Source of the DNA: Tachypleus tridentatus
Lineage: Eukaryota > Arthropoda > Merostomata > Xiphosura > Limulidae
Assembly: GCF_004210375.1 (NCBI RefSeq)
Contig: NC_134834.1
Span: 145,051,009 to 145,115,008 of the forward strand
Length of the DNA stretch: 64,000 bases
Direction: 5' to 3'
In this document: in pieces, positions 1-12,300 of the stretch
Layout of the letters: each line of letters opens with the position of its first letter
How positions within the stretch are numbered: the first letter of the stretch is position 1
The notes under the pieces: model-generated
The model's input: only the letters and a program-made list of their open reading frames with translations
Databases searched by the model: none
Told to the model about the DNA's origin: nothing
Position numbers and translations under genes: made by a program

Positions 1-3000
1 AGGGTTTTCATCTTTCAAATAATGATTCATATTACATAGTTTTCTGTACAGAAAAAATGGTAATTACTCTTTTAGTACAAGCCTTGATCCCACAGGAAAT
101 ATATCAGTTAGCTTGAATGTATTTTTAATTGCATAGTTTGAAAGCCAGAAAAATTGTGATAGTTATGGGACATTGTGTGTTTTTTGCGTTATCTTATTTT
201 GTGTACTTTGGTGTATCTAATTCTTTCTCTTGCTTCTTATTTTTGCTAACCAATGGATGAGATCTTCCAGGCAGGTGTGTGGACAATGCCCTATAATTTT
301 ATCACTTAGCATCTCCTTCATCTTGCTGTTGCATTTAATGCAGGATTTTGTCTTTCTCCATTCATCATTCTTTGATTGGATCACTATATTTGAAATGGGT
401 ATGTTTTTTCTTGTCTGCTAGGATCCTGTCAGGTAGCTGGTGTTGCAACCTAGATGTAGAGGAATGCATTCTTACCTTTCATCCAAGTTCCATTGGTGCC
501 TATTATCAAAATGGAATGTTCCAAAAGACTATTAGAAGTATCCTCATATTATACAAAATTACTCAGTTGCTGATCCAAACCATAACACTTTATATGGGAA
601 AACCTATAGAAGTGCCCAGATCCCCATTGGAAGTCTCCCTTAAAACAACATGGTGACAAGTAGGGCAGTGGCAACACCATCAGTATTGTGCAGTTCACCT
701 GTCAAACAGTTGGTCTGTCCTTCTCATGCAGCTTGAGTCTGTTTATTTGTATCAAGGTGAGCACATCTTATAATGGTCTGATTGTGCCCCAACCATACTA
801 TGTTTATTGGTTCTCCAACTGCTTTTCTGGAAGTGCTTGATGGTCTTATTCTCATTCTATCCATCCCTGTGATACTTGGGGCTTAATACCCTCTTTGGTT
901 AAAATGAGATGTGACCTCCCTATGGAACCTCTGTCATTGGGTGTCACACTTCAAAAGCTTTCCTCATCTGGAACTTTCTAAAGTAGCCCATTTAGGTTTA
1001 AATTTGCACTGGTTTCTCTACCACTTCAGCAAGGGATTCTAGCTAATCTGGGTGAAAAGATGAGGTATTGTCTTGGAAGTGAACATTTTTTTAATTTGAA
1101 AATATTCAGATACTTCCTCCATACACATTATCACCTGAGCTCACTAATTCCAGTGCATTTTCTTCTTGCCTTGTCTAAACATAAAGGTATTTCATATGCA
1201 AGTGCTTAAGGGGAGTTACTATACAAAACATGAAATTTGTGTTGCCCTTTATTATGAAGATGGCTATTATTACATAATGATATCATGCAACAGCAAATAT
1301 CACATTAAATACATAAATTTTACGGGGGAGTAAATTCAAGGTTTCAAGGTATTTTGCATGTTGGCATGACTGTCTATCAGGAATACATTCTCAGATTAGG
1401 AAAATGTTAATTTTAACTAATTCAGGCTACAAGTGTATGGTCTGTATGTAACTGTCTGTCATTTGGTTGTCATTGTGCATACTATGGCAGGAGAGAACAT
1501 GTAATCGGTGAATAGTGTAATGTTTTAGCATTTTTACAGTCTTGTTAGTTTGACTGTGTTTACTGGACTGCTTTGGAACAGTATGATTGGGTTTGATACA
1601 TATTTGTGATTATTGGCCACTGGTTAAATAAAATATGTTGGTCCTTTGAAAACAAGGTGCTTGTCAGTTGCTATATACAAAAACTTTGTGGCACATCTTT
1701 CTAATCCTGATGTTCTACCTGCTGTTACTAACATTTGACTTGCAGATCTATATATATATATATAGATTCATATATTTTTACCCATGATAATAGATGTTCT
1801 GTAAAAATTTAAAGTGAAAACAAATTTTGGTTGTTCAAATCTCTCTAAGATATTATTTTCTTAAAAATTAAAACTTTGTTTATGGTAAATAGATGGGAAA
1901 TGACTAGTTTTTAATGTGATCTGTATGGTCATTACCAAATTTCTTAAAATAAACAATAACTTGAATGAATTATTCCTTGCGTATGGACACCCATATTCTG
2001 TTAGACTTCTTAAAAATTGTCTAAATTTGTAATAGTTTTGTTTAGAATATTTAGAGCATTAGCAAGGCATGCTTACATATTTTTTGTATATTGTTGACTC
2101 TTTACAAACTAAAATTAAAATTCAAGAGTTAACAGTAAATATGATGAGATGTTTCTGAATTTACTTACAGTATTAGTGATGTCTTATTATGCACTGTTCT
2201 GTTTTATCTTATTTTGATATGGAACCTTTTCATGATTATCAGCCTGTGAGAGTTGTTAATAGAAAAAGGCAACTATAGCAACTGACCTTGGAAAGTGTTC
2301 ACTTTATGATAATTACTCAAAGAGTTTTTATCTTTTCTTTGATGTTTACTCAGTGGATTGGAAATTCTGGTTCTTTGATAACAGAATGGAACTCGGACTT
2401 CAATTAAAATAATCACATTTAAGTATTTTTGTTAACAGGTATATGTATGTAATAATCAAGCATTATTCACTTATAATATATAAAGATTTAGTGCATGTAA
2501 GGTGCAGTGATATGTTTTTAGATAACCATAGCGATAAGTTGGATGACATTTGTCATAGTTCAGACTATTGTTTACATTAGATATTGTATATTTGTGCTCT
2601 TAAGAATTTGTGAACATTTTATTATATTGAAGTAGTTGTCCATATATGTAAGTTTTAAAGTTAAATAGATCCTCATAAAATATTTTTGTGCATATAGTTT
2701 AATAATTTACTATAGTAGTTTGCTATGTTAACACTAATGTACTGTTTTTGTACATAACATAATTGTAATTATGAATAACATTATAAATAGTAAGGATAAC
2801 TAATTGTTCAGACTTGTAGCAAGATAAACATTTTAAGAGAGTTAATGAAATTTAGTGAACTTTTTCCATGTTTTATTTACTCCTTTCACCATTTTTCATT
2901 ATAGAAGATTTGAGAAGAAAGCTCACCTGTTAGTAGGCCTAAAAGTTAGTGAAATAAGCTAATAAACAAAAATGAGAAAGTTATTTAATACTCAGTTATA

Positions 3001-3155
3001 TTAAATTATAATTAAAATATATTACTGCAGTGTCTGTGGTATGTAGTACACATGTTTTATTATAACTTTTTTGGAGTGGAAATTTATTATAGATAAATGA
3101 ATATTTTACTGTAGTCATTGCATATACTGTACTTTCTCCTTTTTTGTTTTTACAG
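1..3155. other. intron 1 or upstream flank of melted
   Basis: AT-rich sequence ending in the acceptor of exon 2. No promoter or 5' UTR exon is recognised. The less AT-rich part at about 230-1200 resembles decayed mobile-element sequence (listed separately). A TA dinucleotide run occupies 1749-1764. I see nothing else that I can name. Confidence 0.6.
250..1200 (+). mobile_element. possible DIRS-type retrotransposon remnant
   Basis: The + strand at about 250-300 reads DEIFQAGVWTMPYNFI. This resembles the C-terminal end of DIRS tyrosine recombinases, where an AG-W-...TF pattern precedes the catalytic tyrosine region. The following 420-1200 is clearly less AT-rich than its surroundings and coding-like in patches but full of stops. 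A better-preserved DIRS RNase H piece lies at 8.3 kb, so the same family may have contributed both. The evidence is weak. Confidence 0.3.
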
Positions 3156-3394
3156 TTAGTAGTACAATATGATGATGCTACCATAATGCATGAACTGTTT
3201 GCTCAAGTTTTAAACAATCGAGATCTTTCTCGTGCTGGTGATCTATTTTCCTTGGATGATCAAAGCATTGTGGATGATTTGTCAGAGGTCCTCTTTAAAA
3301 TTCAGGAACTATCAAGTGACTCGGAGTTTATTCTTAATGGCAATGATCAGAGTGTTGTGGAAATTTGTATTAATAGGGTTACTTCTGCAATTAG
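3156..3394 (+). CDS. melt: melted exon 2: 5' UTR tail and residues 1-70
   Basis: The acceptor TTTTTACAG precedes 3156 and the donor GTATGA follows 3394. Coding starts at the ATG at 3186, because the family begins MHxLF and the sequence before it is not conserved. The encoded [10 protein letters not shown] and [14 protein letters not shown] are hallmark N-terminal motifs of Melted/VEPH1. The exon ends two bases into Arg70. Thirty bases of 5' UTR lie in this exon, so at least one upstream non-coding exon is expected. Confidence 0.93.
3169..3186 (+). promoter_or_regulatory. five-codon upstream ORF ending in TAATG at the melted start
   Basis: Three in-frame ATGs at 3169, 3172 and 3175 open a short frame (MMMLP). 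Its stop TAA (3184-3186) shares its last A with the melted ATG (3186-3188). The overlap is read directly. A role in start selection or reinitiation is inference, since exon 1 and transcript data are not visible. Confidence 0.5.
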
Positions 3395-6300
3395 GTATGA
3401 ACAAAATAATCTCATTGTCAAAGTTCAGTATTTATTGTGTGTTTGAGATTAACATACCTTTTAAATATCTGGTATGCAATTTTACTGTTTTTTCTTTTTT
3501 ATTAAAAATGATTATATTTGGACCATCCTTTTTCTTGAAGTTAGTTTCAGTGTATTGTGTATTTGTGTAATTAAACAATTCCAAACACTTACTGTTAGTC
3601 CATTTTAAAATTGCAAGTATTTCAATCAGTTCTGTTTTAAGTGGACACATACTGACCAATCTGTAGTCATGTGAAATACAGTGTGTTCTTTCAGTAATGT
3701 TCAGTGAATTTTGTGTGTTAGTACAAATTATTTCAGAGACAAAAAAAAAATCTGTAAAATTTGACTAAAAACTTCAAAGAAAAAACAAACAAGAAACCTT
3801 TAACTTTGAACCAGTGTGTTTTTCTAACACCATTCAAAATAGTTTTAACAAGGTTTGTATTGCTAGTTATTTACCAACTCATGAGAAATGAGAAATGGCT
3901 ACAACACAGCTATGTAGTATTTATAATTTTATTCCATTGGATATTTCAAATTAGATTACTTCATTCTGTTTTTAACCAGTGTGGATAAAGGAAAATGGGA
4001 ATAACATTCTTCATCAAATTATCTTGATATTTAAATCAAAGGTTTTTATAACTGAATTACTTTAAGCAAAATTTTAAAAATTTTGTCAGGAAAAACAAGT
4101 GTTCCAAACAAGTTTCTTAAATGTTTTAAAAGTGTGCTGTCTCTGTTTTTAATTCTACATTTATAAAACTTTGTGGTGTTCATATTCAAATTAGGTTTAA
4201 TATATGTACAGTGCATACCAAAGCATTAAGGGTTTTAATCCCTAAATAGAAGCCTTATTATAACACTTTTTGAGCTGCTACATGTTTGAAGATATTTCAC
4301 ATATTGGTCCATGTCAGCTCCAGTGAACTTAGCTTGCAAAGAAATTAAGCATTTATGAAAATTCTGACATTCAATAAAGAACAATCTATTCTCAGTTGTA
4401 CAGTAAGTAAATATTAGTAAAGAATGAAATTTACAAGTTTTTGTTTTGGCTGTATATATTATTAACAGGTTAATTTACTCAGACACACTAGAAAATTTGG
4501 ATCTGTTATTCGTTTGTATTCATGGGCTTTGTGAGATGTAACTAATACAGGGTGGTAGTTTCTAAAGTTACATACAACTGTGCAACAAAATTAGGGTGTG
4601 ATTAGTGAATGAGTAGAACAATCTATTATAAGACAAGTGTTGTTATATTATTTATTAAATATACGAGATAAAGCATTTGTTAAAGAGCCAGAATATTTTA
4701 CTCAAGGTTATATCAAGGTCTAGGATAAAAAAATGTTTGCCATTAATGACAAAAAAAATGAACTTATCTTGGAAAATGATAAATACATGTTGTGTGTAGG
4801 CCAGAAACTCATCTTGCCAATACATAAAAGTTACTCCTTGCAACATCCTTCTCCAAAATAAAATAGTAGTCATAACAATGTAGACATAGTAAATTATGAT
4901 ATCTCAGCTTTTGTGAGGGGGATGTGTTCATTCATGTGGGATGGATTTTCCTTTTGCATTCTATATTCTAATTTTTATTTTTTTCCAAACAACTAAAGTG
5001 TTTCTGCAAAAACATATTGGGATTATTATGTGAAATGAAGAATAAATAATCCATTATCCTAGCATAAAGTTTTATAGTATTTTACTACATTAAACATATC
5101 TAAGATGTTTAATTTTTTATGCTTAATGTCATAATCCTGTATTTTATTCAGGTTTTTAGAACTTGTTGCCATTGATATACATTTTTTTCAGTGGTTTTCA
5201 AATTTCCAATTTCATGTAGTATTAATTTAGATTTTAAGATTAAATTTATCTTTGTGAGTGTAAGGAATAATAAAATAAGTCAAGATGTAATGTGTTGTTT
5301 GTGATGCAAATGTACCATTAGAAAATTATCCAATTCAGTGTTTCAATGGACCTTGACACAACTTAAATTATTTTTGTTTTGATATTTCAGAAGTTTTACA
5401 CAGGAAAAAAATTCCCCAATATTCATGATAAAAACAAAAAATCTTAGTTGTGTGGTTTATGTATAAAACTGAAGCAAAGAAGTGGTGCTAAAAATTCAAC
5501 CTATGACATACAAATGAGCAACTTTGGTATATGTCAGACAACTTGATTGACTGTTGTGAATGTTTTGACAGAAGTGAACAATGCTAATAAGTTACTAAGA
5601 AAATAAATGGAAAAATTTGAGAATGACAATTTCAGTAAAACTATTGCTGAGTTTGCTCTAATTTGAATTCATAAAAAGCAGATGTCAAAGTACAAGGTTA
5701 GATACATTGTGACAGATGTAACATGTAGTAAGAATTGTGTGTATATTAATAAAATCTTCCCCAATGTGAATAAAGATTTTGTGAGGCAAGGAATTCAGTA
5801 AATTAAAACCATAAAAATATGTTTGATGTAAAATGACAGTCTTGTAAAAAAAGAAAAAACATTGTTGGAGGAGAATAATATTTATATTATATATATATTT
5901 TTTAAAATGGCAACAAAATTATGTTTTCTTGAAACAGATAGTCTCAGTCAGTTATTATTTTTTAATTTAACGAATTTGTCAGTTATTTATATACACCTTC
6001 CATAACTTAAATTACTGTGGTACAGTAAAATACAAAATATATCTATAACTTTTTAAAAGTTGTAATTTATAGTACACATAAAACACAATAATACAAAATA
6101 ATACATCTGCCTTTCATCATTGTATGACTACACATTGAGGCTGTGAGAGTAGCTATATGTAGATTTTCTGCTGAAATTAATATATTTAAAAATAATGGAT
6201 TTGAATGTATTAGTAATTAAACACCAAGTGCACATACAAAAACGTTTGTGGTAAATGTGAAGTCATGGATCAATGAAAGAAGAGATAAATAGCAAGTGAA

Positions 6301-9300
6301 ATATAATAGTGCATTGTATTTGCATTATGTGATTTTGCTATCTTGAAATTCTCTCAGGATGTAAGTGTTGTTATAAACATTTAATATCATTGAATTGTAT
6401 TGATGAAGTACTGTATTCCCCCTCACTGTGGCTAATACACTTGATGTTCTTTATCTTTGACCAAAAGTATAAAGAAGTGAAATTTTCCTTCACTCATCTT
6501 GTGGTATATCAGATTCAATTTAAAAAACACAAATGATTGCACTAAATTATTTGTTTAGTTTAGAATGCACTTGGTATTTATTTTTCTAAAATGTCACTGT
6601 GTGATTATTCTGAATATGTGTTGACACAGTTTTGTCAAGAAACAGACCACCGTGTCGGAACATTAATTTGTTTTATTTAACTTTTGACAGGGACACTGGA
6701 ACCATTGAGAAACATGCTGTTCCCCTTGTGGCTTTATTAGAATCTTGTCTCAATCATGATCTTTGCCCTTCTAACAAAGATGAAGACCCACCCCATGCAA
6801 AAATTGCATCTGAAATTGTAAATTGCATTTTTCTGGTTAGTAATATTTGCTTACTTACATTTATTTTATTATGTTAGGAAAAAAGTTAAACATGTGCTTG
6901 GGCCAAATTATTAGTACTTTTCATAGTGGTTTAGTTCCATTACTCTTGTTTGCACATTTTAGTCACTGCAAAGCTGAGGATTTTTTTTAAATTAATGTTT
7001 ATGTAAGTAAGTTGGGCTAAATTATAGAAACTTATATTCCAGTATGGTCTTACATCCTACTGCACAAAGCTATCTTGGTCTTGTTCCTGCCCTCTAAGTA
7101 GGGATTCCCAGATAATTATAGTTTCCAGCCACAGAAGCACTCACATACGAATTCATAGTTTTTAATATATAATACCTACTTGAAAAAAATATAAATGATT
7201 GTACACCAAACAACAAGTGTAAAACATTTCCCTGATGAATACACGTTGAATGGACATGATATATGTAAAGGCAACCAAATTTGCCCTTGTTGGAATTGGC
7301 ATGAAAAAATCTTTTTTTATCACTAAAGCCATCATCCACAATTTATGGGTGACCAGTGAGTGAATGTTAAAACTAAAACCAACATGTCAGTTCAAATTAA
7401 CTTGACCAATAAAGGCCAGTAATGCATCAAATGTTAGCTCACTTCATGCTCTACTGTGGTCAAACTGGTTTCATTGGGTGGAGAAACAGTTACCATCCAA
7501 AAACTCGCATATAAAACTTTAAAACTATTTAAAATTCTATTTCACTTGATACATAGCTGCCTTTGCTCTAATCAAACCAACAGCATGTGGAAAAATGGTG
7601 AATGGGTATTGTAAACAGCCTTTTTTAGTACCTAGGTAACATGTTGCTTTACATCATATTTTGGGATATGGCAACAGCAGAAGAACATAGCAGAAATTGT
7701 TGCTGATGAAAGTGGTATGAAAAATGGCAGTATTGTTTGTATATTAAATAAGAGCATGATTTTTATATATATGTGGTCAATAATTAGAAATCACAAAATT
7801 AACTTAGAGTTATATAGTCGATATCTGTATTAAATGGAACTGGAACGCCTGACAAAACTGAATACAGGCTATAACCTTAATACATGCCATATGTATTTGT
7901 GAATAATGATACAAACAACATTAGTGGAGGTAGGATAATACAGTCTTGAAAACAGTTTTTCACCTGTGCTTTAAGAATTAAAATAATTATCACCAATATA
8001 CTATACTAAAATTAAAACATGTTCATATAATGAGAGCAATAATGGCAGATGAAATGTTGGAACATAGTGTTATGAAAATGCTCTGGTATTTCAATGTATC
8101 AGAAGTTATTATTCTAACTGATTTTTAACAATAATTTTCTGTGAATAGGCCACCTTTGCTACTGACGTTCCTTAAATTATATAGTGTATTTGCACTTAAT
8201 ACTAATTTTATTTGTAATTCATAGACAAATGCTTTGTATTATGATTATATTTTGGGTTAACTAATAACTTGAACTTAGTAACATGATTTATCAATTACAT
8301 TGTGACATGATAGAGAATGGGTGGGGTTTACTACACATATTTTTGGATTAGAGCTGATCTGGGTTGGTGGTTAGACAGAGACCAGACCACAGCTGGAGTT
8401 CCCCTTCACCCACCTCATCCAGATTTATGCCTGTTCATGGAATCATCTTTAGAGGGTTGTTGCCTGGACTCCTGAAAGGCTTCCAGTCTTTGGTCATTCA
8501 AGGAGTTTCCTTTCTATATCACCATTCTTAAACATATGGCAGTTCATTAAGTTTTGTCCCTCTCCTGCAGGGGACAGTGGTCATAATATACTCTGATAAC
8601 TTTACAGTGATCACATACATCACCAGGCAAGGGTGTACCAATTTCATACCTCTCACTGTTCTGACTTTCACTTGTAAAACTTCCTACCCTTACTTATGTC
8701 TTGACCACTACTTCATCAAACTTGATCAGACATTCTGCACATGCTTTTTATCACCCATATCACCTTCATTTCCTGCTTTAAGAGCAAAAATCAAACCTGT
8801 TCCAAATGTAGTAAGATACCCTTTGTGTGCTTTGGTTTCATTTTAGAGGTTGCTTTCTCAATTTAAACATTTTAGTGCAAATCTCACAATACTGAGGAAC
8901 AGCTCTGGGAATGTTTGTTCCTGAAAATGTTTCTGTGTGAAATTATGTCTGTTTGAAAGCCCCAGGAATTCTTATCTGTGAAAGATATCTAATAATTTTA
9001 GTTAGGGCTAGGGAGTATCATAAGTGATGATAGAACATTTAGATGACTCAAATCATTTTTTTTATTGAATATTGTTTGTTTAGAGCAAAACAAAGACAAA
9101 TAACAGAACTAATTATTTGCTGGAAACAATCTATTTACTTAGATATAAACTGAAACAGAATTTTAGAGGTGACATCTTAGATCACCAATAAATCTTTTCT
9201 GTTTTTATCATGTGAAGACAGTAGTGAAGTAATGTAACAAAAAAATGTGTGTTAATAAATGGCAAAACATTCAACCTTCCTTGATGTATAAAAATTAAAT

Positions 9301-12300
9301 AACAAATAACAAAAAAAAACAGACTGAAATTCTAGAATGAAAGAAAATATTTGTCCCCCAGGAAAATTTTGTACATTTTACAATCTGAAAAATAATAGGT
9401 AATAAATTGAGAGGATTGATAACTTTACAAGTAATCAGTGCTGGATTTGAGGGTTTTTCAGGTTTGGAAGGGGCAGTTGTTTCATAAATGTTATGTTAGA
9501 CAATTTGATGTAGTTTTTCAGTTGTGAGAAGATGTGAGATCCAATCAATATAAAGATTAGAGTTAACTGATATTAGTGTGTTTGTTAAAGAAGGCAGCCA
9601 TCAAAAAGCAAACAAGCATTTGGACTAAGTAAAAACAGTAACTGTTATTTGTGCAAAGTGATACTGTAGACTTTATTTGGAATTAACAATAAGATAATTA
9701 AATGTACAGTAAACAAATTTAAGCAAACACAAATTTGAAGGAAGGAAGAAACTACAACTATTCACATGCAAGATAAAACAGTAGGCTTAAATAATAATAA
9801 TGAAATCTACAAGTAACAAATATAAGTGTATGTATTTTACACTAATACAACTCTCTTTTGAACCTGTATATAACATATACCAAAGTGGGAAGTATATTTT
9901 TCTTTATTCTTACAAATACACTTGAATTTTTGACAGGTTTTCAATGAATAAGAGTGATTAAGAGTTTAAATTGACAGCTGAAATGATGGTTATCCAACAT
10001 TGCTCGTGAGCCTTTGATTTCCCATAAGCCAATGTTATGTGTGACTATTTACTAGATGTACTTCTACAGGGTCCTCGAAAGTGTCCTGTTTCAAGAGTAA
10101 TGAATAGTTTGCTTTATTTATTTTGAAGCTCATATACCATACTGTGTTGTGACCTACGTAGTGCATAACTGTTCTCATGATTTGTGGTATTAACATGTTT
10201 TACTAGAGTCATGACAGTAAAAATTTCAACATTAAGCATTCATTATGTGATGTCATTTAAAAGTCTACCGTCTGATTGACAGTACACTACTGAATAGGTG
10301 TACTGAATAGTTGTTCAGGTGGTTAAAACAGGTAACCCTTATATGTCGCCTTTGACCTCCTTTTGACGAAATGTGTATATATATATATATATATGTTACA
10401 AAATCACAAGTATATACGTATCATGCTTATAATTGGTTAAATGAAATATCTTAATTCTCTGTATATTGATGCATTAGTTTCAATACCATTTTAACCTAAA
10501 CTTACAATTTAAAGGCAACAGGTTTATAGTAATTTTTTTCACATATTAATGTTTAAAAATTCAAAGTAACTGATCAATTTGGTTTTGATCAACAACTTGT
10601 TATTTGTATCATAATCATATTTTGCTTTGTTTTTTTCTTGCAGTTAAATGACTAATCCATTACCTGTGTATATCTATATTTATACTTGTTAAACTACATT
10701 ATATAGCATATTTTGTGTATCTTGTTACTTGTTTAAGAAATGTTTGGACATTTTTAGTGAGGCAATATATGTGTCTTGAAGGAGTATAATATGATACACC
10801 ACTTTAAACCTATAATTTTTTGCTTGTTCTGAGAGAATTATTGTTCACGATGTCCTAATAATTATATTCAAATCCTATCTCCTCTATTTATGAATGGTAG
10901 ATAATAACATTGTCTGGATTAGTTTTCAGTGAAAGAGACATAAATGTTATCAGATATTGTTACTGTGCAATAGGTAAATAAGAATTTTGACTGTACTCTG
11001 GGAGTGTCTGCTCATGTTTAAAGAGTTAATTAAAATAAAACTGAAATACAGTACTGTATAAATTAAATGGTTGACTGATACAGTCACAATTAATTATACT
11101 ATTATTTTTATTGGTCTAGAACTACAGCAAAAAGCCAATAATGAAGCATTTACTACCTGTGGCAGTAAAGTTTCTTCATCGAGGAAATAAAGAACTTAGA
11201 AGAAACATATCTAGTTATCTGTCCCTGGCAGCTAATAGCAATGCAGATCTCTTGGCACCTCATATTCAGCCAATTATAGACAGTGTTATAAGTGGTAAGC
11301 CTTATTCAGCCAGTTGTAGACAATAATGTAAGTGGCACAGCCTCTTCAGCAACCTTCATTACCATTTGAAGCACCTTTGGCAATTATTTAAGCCTCTAAT
11401 GTGATTAAATTAACCTGATTTTTTGTCCTTTTTTCCACTTACACATTTTTGGAAATAACTGAATTTTTCAGCATTTAGTGTACATTATTATTATGCAAGA
11501 AAGGGTAAAGAAATAAATAATTTTCCATTATATTTATTAAATTATCTGGAGTTTTAAAGAAAATCTAATTTTTGATGATTTAAAAACTTGTTTATGTATT
11601 TTGCTCTCTCCTAACCAGTGCTTTTTCTGGTGTAAATACCCATATTAATTTGAAAAAAATTTTCGTGAATTATCATGGAAATAAGCGAGAAAGATATAAT
11701 ATTTAACATATTTATAGGTTATGTTTAAAACTATTTTAGTCAAAATTTGATATTGAGGCTAAGGTTTCATGCTTGTTCATGTTCATTATAATACAGCTTA
11801 ATGTTCCGAAATGTTACCAAGCTACTACACTTTTTAGACAAGTTTACTCAACAGTTAAGTCATCTAATGCATTTGGAAATGTTGCTCAACACAAAAGTGT
11901 ATAAACAAATATGTTAAAACAGTTAAACCTTTCAAACAGTGGTTGAATTTAAATTGATGTTAACTTGTTTGCAGTTCTGCTTCAGTGAAATATTTATTTT
12001 GAAGTTTACAGAATATTTTGATTTGTTGTATTTGTATATTCCACTGTTAACATGATACTTACCTTGTTGATGTAAGCTAACTTGTTAGTGTTTCTGTATA
12101 TCAGAAATATTATTATGAACTGAATATTGGTTTTGTTGACTTAGAGATTCTAGATATTCAGAGATGCCAACCATTACGAGTTGAGCGTAATCATTACGAT
12201 TTTTGTGTATACATTACGACTATATGCTCATACAGACAAATATTACGACTTGTTGCAACTCCCATATTATTATATATTATATAGACCTATACAAGAAAGT

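Larger units (their letters stand above)
6836..11119 (+). other. intron 3 of melted (4,284 bp)
   Basis: A GT-AG intron. It contains a DIRS-like fragment at about 8335-8845 and a TA run at 10376-10394. The rest is AT-rich sequence with nothing recognised. Confidence 0.8.
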
